In this document: in pieces, positions 1 to 6,828 of the stretch
How positions within the stretch are numbered: position 1 is the first letter of the stretch
Layout of the letters: every line of letters starts with the position of its first letter
Source: CAYTTR01 sp964440805
Lineage (GTDB): Bacteria > Acidobacteriota > Aminicenantia > Aminicenantales > Aminicenantaceae
Assembly: GCA_964440805.1 (NCBI GenBank)
Contig: CAYTTR010000034.1
Span: 1-27,209, forward strand
Reading direction: 5' to 3'
Length of the DNA stretch: 27,209 nt
Translations under genes and position numbers: made by a program
Notes under the pieces: model-generated
The model's database searches: none
What the model saw: only the letters and a program-made list of their open reading frames with translations
Told to the model about the DNA's origin: nothing

Positions 1-54
1 AACCTGCGACTTCTACCGTGTGAAGGTAGCACTCTTCCGCTGAGTTAATCGCCC
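1..54 (-). tRNA. tRNA-Val (anticodon CAC), truncated by window edge
   Basis: On the minus strand the acceptor 5' strand GGGCGAT begins at 54, followed by TA, a D-arm (ACTC...GAGT), an anticodon arm CTACC/GGTAG with loop TTCACAC (anticodon CAC, reading GTG = Val), and a variable region running into GCAGGTT. The T-loop 3' half and acceptor 3' strand fall outside the window, so the gene is partial at its 3' end. A promoter lies just upstream. Identity rests on the anticodon and the tRNA-Val-like body. Confidence 0.88.
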
Positions 55-65
55 ACTCAACTATA

Positions 66-94
66 TTTTTAATCCAGTCGCCGGCGGATGTCAA
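66..94 (-). promoter_or_regulatory. promoter of tRNA-Val
   Basis: The minus strand has TTGACA (89-94), a 17-bp spacer and TAAAAA (66-71). Transcription would begin around 59, a few bases before the mature tRNA 5' end at 54. The box is placed back to back with the promoter of the plus-strand gene starting at 152. Confidence 0.6.
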
Positions 95-115
95 TTTCCG
101 CCTTAAAAACTGTGA

Positions 116-144
116 TTGACAAGATGCTTTTTTCTTTTTATAAA
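116..144 (+). promoter_or_regulatory. promoter of zinc-ribbon gene; predicts a leaderless mRNA
   Basis: TTGACA (116-121), 17-bp spacer, TATAAA (139-144). Only 7 nt separate the -10 box from the in-frame GTG at 152, so the expected transcription start falls on or next to the start codon. The upstream TTG at 116 is part of the -35 box, which argues against it being the translation start. Confidence 0.7.
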
Positions 145-151
145 TAGGGTA

Positions 152-1582
152 GTGGCAGTCAGAAGGTGTCCTTACTGCAATTCCATAATAGATGAGGGGT
201 TGGAATTCTGTTCAAGCTGCGGCACAAGGCTTATCTTTCCGGAAGATGAATTTATTGAAGAGGATATTCCTGGAGATAAAATTGAAGATGAAGAGAGGGA
301 GGAGGAGTACCCGGAAGATATTGAGCCGGATAAACCGGGGAAAAAAGCAAGGGGGTCCAGGATGAGAAAGAAAAAAGATAAAAAAGGAGGAGAAGAGAAA
401 AAAGAGGAGCAGCTAGAAGAAGAGTTTTCCCGGGAAGAAGAAGTTTCAGAAGAAATGGATATTGACGGAGAAAAGACTCAGGAGTCTATCGAAGAAGATG
501 AGGAAAAAGAAGGGCCTGCAGAAGAATCAACCGAGCTTAGAGAGGAGACGGAAGAAGAAGAAGAAGAGCCTGTTATTCTGGTGGATGATGAAGAAAAACC
601 GGAAGAAACCGGTGAAATAGGGCTTGAAGAAAAGTCAGAGGAAAGGGAAGATACGGAGGAAACTTTTGCAGAAACTGAGGAAGAGGAAATAGCCGAAGAG
701 CCTGGATTTGATGAGGAAGAGGAATTGTTGAAGAAAAAGGAAGGAGAAGCCCCGGAAGAACCGTTTGAAGAAGAACAAGAAGAGGAGGGAGAAACCGGAG
801 ATGAAGCGGTTGATGAGGAATTGGAAGAAAAAATTTTTCCCCCTGATGAAGCCCGGGAAGGTGAAGAAAGAGAGCCCATTCTTGATTTTAAAACAGAAGA
901 CCTTGAGCGCCTGGTAGATCCGGCCGAAAAGGAAAAAGAAGAGATTGAGCAGTTTCTTGAATCCCTGAAAAAAGAAAGGGAAGAGAAAAGGAAAAAAACT
1001 AAGACCGAAGAAGGCCTCCCCCCTTGGGCATCCAGTCTTAAGGAGGAAGATACGAAGGAGGCAGAAGTTCCAGAGGAATACCCTCCAGATGAAATCTCTC
1101 CGGAAAGTGCTGCCCCGGAGGAAATCCACGGTGAGATGGAGGATGAGTTTCCTGGCGAAACCGGAGAAGAAGAGGAGGAACCGGAAACTCAAGAAGAAGA
1201 ATTGATACAACCCACTCCTGATGAGAGGCTTTCGCTTGAGACAACCATGGGATTTCCGGAAACTGTGGACCAGAAACCTTTACCTTTTGACGCCTTAGAA
1301 GAAGAGAAAGAACCTGCCTTGGCCAAAATCACCCGGGCCTTTAAATTTGCTCCCTGGGTAAAAGCTCTCCTTTTTGATATCTTTTTTATCGGGATTTTCT
1401 GGGCGGTCTCAATACTTCTGGCCGGCCGGCTGCTCGGAGTCTCCTTCCGGGCTGTTGTCAGCCGTTCAAGCCTAGCAGTGGCTGTTTATTTTCTTATCCT
1501 TCTGGCAGTCTATTTCTTTCTGTTTTTTGTTTTTCTTGGAAAAACCCTGGGAAATCAGCTTTTCCCAAGAGAAGAACTGTAA
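152..1582 (+). CDS. zinc-ribbon, Glu-rich acidic protein with C-terminal membrane segments (partial RDD-like)
   Basis: About 476 aa from GTG 152. The N-terminus carries a four-Cys zinc ribbon, CPYC (C6, C9) and CSSC (C20, C23). It is followed by about 380 residues dominated by Glu with Lys/Asp/Pro, probably disordered or charged coiled coil. The last ~65 residues form two hydrophobic segments. The pattern LLFDIFF in the first and FLGKTLGNQLF after the second resembles the RDD membrane domain, but the third span is missing. No enzymatic function is evident; a membrane-tethered acidic scaffold is the most that can be inferred. The start was moved from TTG 116 (inside the -35 box) to GTG 152. 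Its 3' end overlaps the convergent lptB gene by 28 bp. Confidence 0.75.
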   Translation: MAVRRCPYCNSIIDEGLEFCSSCGTRLIFPEDEFIEEDIPGDKIEDEEREEEYPEDIEPDKPGKKARGSRMRKKKDKKGGEEKKEEQLEEEFSREEEVSEEMDIDGEKTQESIEEDEEKEGPAEESTELREETEEEEEEPVILVDDEEKPEETGEIGLEEKSEEREDTEETFAETEEEEIAEEPGFDEEEELLKKKEGEAPEEPFEEEQEEEGETGDEAVDEELEEKIFPPDEAREGEEREPILDFKTEDLERLVDPAEKEKEEIEQFLESLKKEREEKRKKTKTEEGLPPWASSLKEEDTKEAEVPEEYPPDEISPESAAPEEIHGEMEDEFPGETGEEEEEPETQEEELIQPTPDERLSLETTMGFPETVDQKPLPFDALEEEKEPALAKITRAFKFAPWVKALLFDIFFIGIFWAVSILLAGRLLGVSFRAVVSRSSLAVAVYFLILLAVYFFLFFVFLGKTLGNQLFPREEL

Positions 1583-2328
1583 GTCCTTTCCCGGCCTAAT
1601 TTAAAATCTTTTCCCAGAAAGCGAAGGCGGGCGGATTCGTCGGCAGCTACCTCACGGGGAGTCCCTTCAACCAACAGCTCTCCCTCATCTATGATGTAAG
1701 CGTGATCGGAGATAGCGAACGTATCCCTTACATTGTGGTCGGAAAGAAGAATACCGATTCCTTTCTCTTTTAATTGATGAAAGATATTCTGGAGTTCTCT
1801 TATGGTAAGAGGATCAATGCCGGTAAACGGTTCATCCAGGAGAAGGAATTTCGGTTCCAGGGTCAGAGCCCGGCAGATTTCTAAACGGCGTCTTTCACCT
1901 CCGGAAAGGCTGTAAGCCGGCTGGGAAGAAAGAGAGGTTAATCCCAGTTCTTCAAGCAGCTCCCGGGCAGTGCTTTTTTGTTTTTCCGGCGAAGGCTCGT
2001 ATTCTTTAAGTACCATCAGGAGATTGGTCAGAACATCTGCTTTAAGGAAAACCGAGCTTTCCTGGGGAAGATAGGTGATACCCAGCCTGGCTCTTTTATG
2101 GGATGGAGTTTTTGATATATCCAGGGCATCAAGAAGCACCTGGCCGCTGTCCGGCTTAAGCAGCCCGGTTATCATCTGGAAGGTAGTGGTTTTGCCGGCT
2201 CCGTTCCGGCCCAGTAAGCCCACTATTTTACCCGGTTCAATCTTTATGCTTACATTATTCACCACCCAGCGGCTGCCGAAACGTTTCATCAGATTTTTTG
2301 CCTGAAGGACTGAAGTTGGATTTGTCAT
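1555..2328 (-). CDS. lptB: LPS export ABC transporter ATP-binding protein LptB
   Basis: This 257-aa ABC ATPase has a Walker A GRNGAGKT (~40-47), Q-loop Gln (~89), signature LSGGE (~141-145), Walker B FLLLDEP (~161-167) and H-switch His (~198). The GITYLPQE stretch and the overall length are typical of LptB, the cytoplasmic ATPase that, with LptFG, drives lipopolysaccharide from the inner membrane to the periplasmic bridge. It stands alone here, without lptA, lptC or rpoN beside it. A TTGACA-N17-TAGTAT promoter leaves a leader of only about 5 nt before ATG 2328, and no Shine-Dalgarno is seen. The C-terminal tail is slightly extended and overlaps the convergent upstream gene. Confidence 0.93.
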   Translation of the reverse strand: MTNPTSVLQAKNLMKRFGSRWVVNNVSIKIEPGKIVGLLGRNGAGKTTTFQMITGLLKPDSGQVLLDALDISKTPSHKRARLGITYLPQESSVFLKADVLTNLLMVLKEYEPSPEKQKSTARELLEELGLTSLSSQPAYSLSGGERRRLEICRALTLEPKFLLLDEPFTGIDPLTIRELQNIFHQLKEKGIGILLSDHNVRDTFAISDHAYIIDEGELLVEGTPREVAADESARLRFLGKDFKLGRERTYSSSLGKS

Positions 2329-2350
2329 TTCTATTCTAAAATACTAAATT
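2322..2350 (+). promoter_or_regulatory. probable promoter of DUF1848 gene, overlapping the lptB promoter
   Basis: TTGTCA (2322-2327), 17-bp spacer, TAAATT (2345-2350). It is weaker than the opposing lptB promoter and its -10 box shares bases with that promoter. Transcription would start near 2357, only a few nt before GTG 2363. Confidence 0.4.
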
Positions 2351-2369
2351 TAAGCGGGAAGTGTGTCAA
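2341..2369 (-). promoter_or_regulatory. promoter of lptB
   Basis: The minus strand has TTGACA (2364-2369), a 17-bp spacer and TAGTAT (2341-2346). Predicted transcription starts near 2334, giving a very short leader before the lptB ATG at 2328. The -35 box overlaps the start of the divergent DUF1848 gene. Confidence 0.6.
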
Positions 2370-3220
2370 GAAGAATGAAGGTGGTAATAAGCGCCAGCCG
2401 GAGGACAGATCTTGTTTCTTTCTTTCCCCGCTGGCTGAGCCGGGTTCTGGAAGAGGAAAAAGCCGAAGTAATCGGCCCTTCAGGCCGGAGCTATGAAGCC
2501 TGTCTGAATCCGGATAAGGTCCACACTCTTGTTCTCTGGTCAAAAGATTTTTCAAATATTCTTTATAACCGGGAAAATCTCCGCCAGCACCTTAAAAAAT
2601 ACAGGCAGATTTATCTCCATTTCACCATAACCGGCCTGGGGGGAACAGAGATTGAACCCAGGGTTTGTTCTCCCGGCAGGGCAATGGCTCAATTGCATCC
2701 GCTTGTTGACTGGCTGAAAGATGGTCGAATGATAAGCGCTCGCTTTGATCCGGTCGTTTATTGGCTGGAGGAGGGGACTCCGAGGTCGAATTTATTTTTT
2801 TTCGAAGAGCTTGCTCCAAAATTAAGTCAAGTTGGCATAAAAAATGTCCGGTTCAGTTTTGCCCAGTGGTATAAAAAGGCCAAGCGCCGGGCGGAAAAAA
2901 GGGAATTTTTTTTCCTTGATCCTTCTGAGGAGCAAAAAAGAAAAGATGCTTCCCGGCTGGCTGAAATAAGCCGGAACTTTGGGCTTAAGCTTTACTGCTG
3001 CTGCCAGAATTATCTTGAAGATATCCCTGGGATCAAGGCTTCTTCCTGCATTGACGGTTCTCTTCTCCAGGCTCTTCATCCTGATGGTGAGCCGGCTTCT
3101 CTGAAAAAAGATACCTCTCAAAGGCGCTACTGCCGCTGTACCGAATCAATTGATATCGGAAGTTACACCCAGCACTGCCCTCATTCCTGTGTTTACTGTT
3201 ATGCCAATCCCCTTGAATGA
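2363..3220 (+). CDS. DUF1848 family protein with C-terminal Cys cluster
   Basis: A 285-aa protein whose N-terminal ISASRRTD and C-terminal SIDIGSY...HCPHSCVYCYAN match what is known of the DUF1848 family, which has no assigned reaction. The C-terminal CPHSCVYC is a CxxxCxxC, the spacing used by radical-SAM enzymes for a 4Fe-4S cluster, here unusually at the very end of the chain. More Cys occur just upstream (YCCCQ, YCRC). A metal or Fe-S role is likely, but the substrate is unknown. GTG 2363 was kept because it fits a very short leader from the predicted promoter; ATG 2375 (giving MKVVISASRRTD) is equally credible and closer to the usual family N-terminus. It diverges from lptB and converges on ogt. 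Confidence 0.85.
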   Translation: MSRRMKVVISASRRTDLVSFFPRWLSRVLEEEKAEVIGPSGRSYEACLNPDKVHTLVLWSKDFSNILYNRENLRQHLKKYRQIYLHFTITGLGGTEIEPRVCSPGRAMAQLHPLVDWLKDGRMISARFDPVVYWLEEGTPRSNLFFFEELAPKLSQVGIKNVRFSFAQWYKKAKRRAEKREFFFLDPSEEQKRKDASRLAEISRNFGLKLYCCCQNYLEDIPGIKASSCIDGSLLQALHPDGEPASLKKDTSQRRYCRCTESIDIGSYTQHCPHSCVYCYANPLE

Positions 3221-3293
3221 GAGAAGAATCATTTCCAAAACCGCGATGCTTGCAATTAGAGAGGTTTTTTGGGGTTTTTTGAAAGAGCCGGGA

Positions 3294-3791
3294 TTATTTA
3301 TCCGGTACGGTTTTTTCCAATCCCAGAAGATATTTCTTCAGGTGTAATCCGGCCGAAAATCCTCCCAGGCTTCCGTCAGCCCCTAAAACCCGGTGGCAGG
3401 GGACAATGATTAGAAAAGGATTTTTTCCCAGCGCTTGACCGATGCTCCGGTAACCGCGGTGTCCCAGGCTTTTTGCCAGCTCCCGGTAGCTTGATGTTTT
3501 TCCGTAGGGAATTTTTCTTGTTTCCTTCCAGACTGCCTTTTGAAACGTGGTCCCCCGGCTTAAGTCAAGAGAAAGAAATTTAAAATCAACCGGTTTTCCC
3601 TGGAAGTATTCTTTAAAAAGTTCTATTTCCTGAGCGAAACTTTCCGGGCTTGATGATGCATCCGGACCAAAGCTGTTTATATAAGCAGAATAATCATCTT
3701 TGTTTTTCAAGTATTTTACTTCCCGCAGTCCTGTTTCACCTTTGAGCAAAAAGAGATTTACAGGCGGAAAACTAAAAAGAGTTGCTTTCAT
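3294..3791 (-). CDS. ogt: methylated-DNA--[protein]-cysteine S-methyltransferase (Ogt/MGMT)
   Basis: 165 aa. It has the family signature: FQKAVWKETRKIPYGKTSSY, the arginine-finger region YRSIGQALGKNP, and the acceptor PCHR with Cys132, then GSLGGF-like ADGSLGGFSAG. The enzyme repairs O6-alkylguanine by irreversible transfer of the alkyl group to the active Cys. The N-terminal ~75 residues are the variable ferredoxin-like part of the single-chain Ogt type; there is no AraC/Ada domain. AAGGAG sits 6 nt before ATG 3791. The gene begins 9 bp after the stop of the phosphoesterase, so it is probably last in the rpsU-lipA-phosphoesterase-ogt unit. Confidence 0.93.
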   Translation of the reverse strand: MKATLFSFPPVNLFLLKGETGLREVKYLKNKDDYSAYINSFGPDASSSPESFAQEIELFKEYFQGKPVDFKFLSLDLSRGTTFQKAVWKETRKIPYGKTSSYRELAKSLGHRGYRSIGQALGKNPFLIIVPCHRVLGADGSLGGFSAGLHLKKYLLGLEKTVPDK

Positions 3792-3800
3792 TTGTGCTCC

Positions 3801-4544
3801 TTAAATCCCCAGTTTGAGTCTTTCTGCCAACGGGATTGGCAGATTGGCCTTAAGGATTTTTTCCTGCGTCTTTTTTATATCGTATTTAAAGCGGTGAAAA
3901 GTTATACTCCGGACTTCCGAATCATAGACGGCACATGATGCTTTGGGATTTCTGTCGCGGGGCTGGCCGACAGAGCCCGGATTAATGAGATAACTGGTGT
4001 TCTCTTTCAACCTGATTTCTTTTTTCCCTCCTCCGGGAAAAGTTCCTTCCACATTCCAGTTCTTTCTGGCATAGAGGCAGGGAAAATGGGTATGGCCGAA
4101 AAAACAAATGGAGGTGTTATAGTGAAGGAAAGCTTCAGCCGCATCAAATTCGCCGAAAAGATAGTAGTCTTCGTCAAAAGGAGCTCCATGACAGATAGTT
4201 ATATCCTCGCCCTCTATTTCCCGGGGACCTTGCTCAAGGCTCTGTAGATATTTTAGGTTGTCTTCTTTAATGTTTTGCCGGGTCCAGGTGATGGCTGAGG
4301 CGGCAATGGGATTAAAAGAGCTCAGCTCATCCAGGCCGCAAACCGCCTTATCATGATTTCCTCTTATCAGCCGGAGCGGCTTAAGAGTTTGAATTAGTTC
4401 AATCGAAGCATCGGGCGAGACATTGTAGCCCACCAGGTCTCCCAGGAATAAATAGCCGTCTATTTTGAGTCTTGCGGCATATTCCAGTAAAGCCTGGAAA
4501 GCTTCCAGATTGCTGTGAATATCGGAAAAAACCAGATATCTCAT
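3801..4544 (-). CDS. calcineurin-like metallophosphoesterase
   Basis: 247 aa with all blocks of the dinuclear metallophosphoesterase fold: SDIHSN (Asp8, His10), GDLVGY (Asp36), GNHD (~62-65), CHGAP and FGHTH near the middle-to-C-terminal part. Known relatives include YfcE-like phosphodiesterases and ApaH-like proteins; the metal ligands are intact, but the substrate cannot be read from sequence. It has no signal peptide, so is probably cytoplasmic. It lies 9 bp after lipA and 9 bp before ogt on the same strand, suggesting co-transcription. The Shine-Dalgarno is weak. Confidence 0.88.
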   Translation of the reverse strand: MRYLVFSDIHSNLEAFQALLEYAARLKIDGYLFLGDLVGYNVSPDASIELIQTLKPLRLIRGNHDKAVCGLDELSSFNPIAASAITWTRQNIKEDNLKYLQSLEQGPREIEGEDITICHGAPFDEDYYLFGEFDAAEAFLHYNTSICFFGHTHFPCLYARKNWNVEGTFPGGGKKEIRLKENTSYLINPGSVGQPRDRNPKASCAVYDSEVRSITFHRFKYDIKKTQEKILKANLPIPLAERLKLGI

Positions 4545-4553
4545 GATTTAACT

Positions 4554-5438
4554 TTACCCGGCAGCTTCACAGGTTATTTGATAAAGGCGGTGAGCCCGGT
4601 AAGAGCTTCTTACTAAAGGGCCGGCTTCAACTCCTTTAAATCCCAGACTCAAGGCTTTCTTTTTCAACAAGTTAAATTCAGAGGGAGAATAATATTTTCT
4701 AACCGGGACATGAGCCTTAGAGGGCTGGAGGTATTGTCCCAGAGTAAGGAGATCGCACGATACCAGGCGCAAGGCGATTAAAGTTTGTTCAATATCTTTT
4801 TCTGTTTCTCCCAGACCCAGCATAAGGCCTGATTTTGCCGGAATTCCCCTCTCCTTAACCAGGGCCAGAACCTGCAGCGACCGCTTATAGTTCCCGCGGG
4901 GACGGTTTATTTTCAAGTAGAAGGATTCAGGCACTTCCAGGTTATGATTTATTATATCAGGAACAGCTTGGACAACAGCTTGAAGAGCGTTTTCATTTCC
5001 TTTGAAATCAGGAATAAGAACTTCAATTTTTGTTCCGGGGCATTTTTTTCTTACGGCCTGAATTGTTTTAACAAAATGTCCGGCTCCTCCGTCTTTTAGG
5101 TCATCGCGGGTAACCGAAGTTATAACAGCATATCTCAAGCCCATTGTTTCTACAGCTTCAGCCACTTTTTCCGGTTCATCTAAATCCAGGGGAGCGGGTG
5201 TTCCTTTTTTGACGGCACAGAAGCCGCAATTCCGGGTGCAGATATCGCCCAGAATGAGGAAAGTGGCTGTTTTCTGCGACCAGCATTCGCCTATATTGGG
5301 ACAGCGGGCGCTTCGGCAAATGGTGTGAAGGCCTTTTCTTTCGAGAAGATTGGAAACAGAGAAGTAATTCTGATTGTTGGGAAGGCTTCGCTTCAGCCAG
5401 GACGGTTTTGTCTCAATAGGTTTATTATCAACTGACAA
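4554..5438 (-). CDS. lipA: lipoyl synthase LipA
   Basis: This 294-aa radical-SAM enzyme inserts two sulfurs into protein-bound octanoyl groups to make lipoate. Both clusters are visible: the auxiliary 4Fe-4S motif CRSARCPNIGEC (Cys41, 46, 52) and the radical-SAM CTRNCGFC (Cys67, 71, 74), plus the C-terminal RSSY serine that ligates the auxiliary cluster. Length is normal for the family. The start is a TTG with AAGG about 9 nt upstream. No lipB or lipoylated-enzyme gene is in the window. It follows rpsU by 74 bp and precedes the phosphoesterase by 9 bp. Confidence 0.96.
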   Translation of the reverse strand: MSVDNKPIETKPSWLKRSLPNNQNYFSVSNLLERKGLHTICRSARCPNIGECWSQKTATFLILGDICTRNCGFCAVKKGTPAPLDLDEPEKVAEAVETMGLRYAVITSVTRDDLKDGGAGHFVKTIQAVRKKCPGTKIEVLIPDFKGNENALQAVVQAVPDIINHNLEVPESFYLKINRPRGNYKRSLQVLALVKERGIPAKSGLMLGLGETEKDIEQTLIALRLVSCDLLTLGQYLQPSKAHVPVRKYYSPSEFNLLKKKALSLGFKGVEAGPLVRSSYRAHRLYQITCEAAG

Positions 5439-5512
5439 CTTTTTTGCCTTGCTAAACTGTTCTTCAAAGAAAAAGAATCACGCTTTTTTGGATGTGAAGT
5501 TTTGGAGGATGG

Positions 5513-5719
5513 TTAGTATTCCAGTTCTCTTTCTCTTTTGAGCCGCCGGCGCATTCTCTTGCGGGCTTGAGCTTCTTTCATCCGTTTCCGTTCTCCGGGC
5601 TTCAAGTAAATGGAATGCCTTTTAATTTCCTTAATAATTGCTTCCTGCTGGACTTTTCTTTTGAAACGCTTCAAGGCGCTTTCCAGGGATTCGCCCTCTT
5701 CTACCACAACGAACGCCAA
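5513..5719 (-). CDS. rpsU: 30S ribosomal protein bS21
   Basis: 68 aa, highly basic, with the bS21 pattern VVVxEGESLESALKRFKRKV followed by an Arg/Lys-rich helix. bS21 binds the 30S platform near the anti-Shine-Dalgarno region and helps initiation. The start is TTG at 5719; a tandem GGAGG (AAGGAGGTGAGGAGGT) lies immediately upstream, and its distal copy gives the correct spacing. A strong promoter lies at 5756-5784. The family's usual REFYEKPS is replaced here by HSIYLKPG. Probably first gene of the unit that continues into lipA. Confidence 0.95.
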   Translation of the reverse strand: MAFVVVEEGESLESALKRFKRKVQQEAIIKEIKRHSIYLKPGERKRMKEAQARKRMRRRLKRERELEY

Positions 5720-5755
5720 ACCTCCTCACCTCCTTACTTTCTTTATGGTAAGAAA

Positions 5756-5784
5756 TTTATAATCTATCCTTCCCTTATTGTCAA
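5756..5784 (-). promoter_or_regulatory. promoter of rpsU
   Basis: The minus strand has TTGACA (5779-5784), a 17-bp spacer and TATAAA (5756-5761). It is a near-consensus vegetative promoter. A 9-bp-period repeat array ends about 22 bp upstream of the -35 box. Confidence 0.72.
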
Positions 5785-5806
5785 GATGAGCAAGAAAATA
5801 TGAATA

Positions 5807-5842
5807 GTCTATTTAGTCTATTTTGTCGGTTAAGTCTATTCA
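5807..5842. repeat. tandem array of degenerate 9-bp units (GTCTATTYA type)
   Basis: Four contiguous 9-mers read gtctattta, gtctatttt, gtcggttaa, gtctattca, with the next unit decaying (gtaaat). It lies upstream of the rpsU promoter. The same unit recurs on the opposite strand at 21350-21385. Function unknown. Confidence 0.75.
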
Positions 5843-6107
5843 GTAAATAAAAAAAGAGGGGGAGAGACGGGCAAAAAGAGCTTATTCAATTAATTGCGTT
5901 TATCTGGTTTATCAAGTTTTTTTAAGAGGAGTGAGGCCGGATAAACTAAGCTAATGTGACAAACGAGATCAACACGTGGAGGATCGGGAAGAGCGAGAAA
6001 GGTGAGAAAAGCTGAAGATTCCTTAAAGAGTGATGAATAAAAATTTCCTTTACTTGGCGCGGCAACGCCTCTTTAAAAAATTATTCATCCCTGTAAAAAT
6101 TTTATTA
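5843..6107. other. intergenic stretch with a long imperfect inverted repeat
   Basis: No convincing gene. GATGAATAA (6032-6040) pairs with TTATTCATC (6081-6089), with a smaller ggcg/cgcc stem (6056-6059, 6066-6069) inside. The structure sits about 20 bp past the end of the racemase gene and may mark the 3' end of the racemase-peptidase transcript, although there is no U-tract. GTTTATC is repeated at 5898 and 5907 and has an inverted partner GGATAAAC at 5939-5946. Confidence 0.4.
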
Positions 6108-6827
6108 TTATTCTTTAGCTTGTAATCCGGCTGTCTTAATTGCTTTTAGGGCTCCGATTTTCATGGGCTCAACCAAAGGTGCGGATATATCTTCTTGTTT
6201 TAAGACAATCGGTACTTCGGTGCAGCCGGCAATAATGGCCTGAGCCCCTCTTTCGATGAGAGCTCTTGCTGTTTTTATAATTATATCTTTTGGAGGCCCT
6301 TCAGTCTGGCCGGCTTTTATTCCGCTGGGGCCGAAGATGGCTTCCATAACTAAGCGCTGTCTTTCTTCTTGAGGATGGATAACCGCTAAGCCTTCTTCAG
6401 CCAAAGCCCGGTGAAATAGACGGGAGGAAATTGTGCCGCTGCTTGAGATAAGACCGAGTTTTTTTACCTCCGGAAGCTTATTTTTTATCCATAAAGCGGT
6501 CTCGTTCAGGAGGTTAAGAAAAGGAAGCGGTGATTGATTTGTAATTTTTGGCAAGAAATAATGAGCCGTGATGCAGGGCATGATGATAAAATCTGCGCCG
6601 GCTTTTTTTAGCACGGAGACAGCTTCGATTATGAAGGGTGTCGGATCAGGGCCTTTCCCCAGGATAGCATCGGTGCGGGGAGGAATGTGGGGATGGCTTA
6701 CTACTATTACCGGTGCATGTTCCTGATCTTTTTCGGCCTTGGTGTGCTTTATAATCAATTGAAACATATAGGAAGTTGCTTCCGGTCCCATTCCTCCGAG
6801 AATGCCGATTGTTTTACGCTGTTTCAT
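6108..6827 (-). CDS. aspartate/glutamate racemase family protein
   Basis: 239 aa. It opens with KTIGILGGMGPEATSYMF and has the two cysteine motifs expected of the PLP-independent two-base racemase mechanism: MPCITAHYF (Cys85) and GCTEVPIVL (Cys202). The usual first motif is CNTAH; here Asn is Ile, which may alter substrate carboxylate binding, so specificity is open. It is cytoplasmic, with no signal peptide. Its ATG lies 1 bp after the stop of the upstream DmpA-type peptidase, so the two are almost certainly co-transcribed. Together they suggest use or turnover of D- or beta-amino acids or their peptides. Confidence 0.87.
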   Translation of the reverse strand: MKQRKTIGILGGMGPEATSYMFQLIIKHTKAEKDQEHAPVIVVSHPHIPPRTDAILGKGPDPTPFIIEAVSVLKKAGADFIIMPCITAHYFLPKITNQSPLPFLNLLNETALWIKNKLPEVKKLGLISSSGTISSRLFHRALAEEGLAVIHPQEERQRLVMEAIFGPSGIKAGQTEGPPKDIIIKTARALIERGAQAIIAGCTEVPIVLKQEDISAPLVEPMKIGALKAIKTAGLQAKE

Positions 6828-6828
6828 T

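Noticed and set aside
478..1210. Long minus-strand frames rich in Ser or Phe opposite the Glu-rich gene
   Set aside because: They are the complement of GAA/GAG-rich codons in the plus-strand gene; low complexity, no start signals, no recognisable domain.
3221..3293. Possible terminator between the DUF1848 gene and ogt (ccaaaacc ... ggttttttgg)
   Set aside because: The pairing is mostly A/T with unequal arms and a long loop; not convincing.
5807..5842. CRISPR-like array
   Set aside because: The units are 9 bp, directly adjacent and degenerate, with no spacers.
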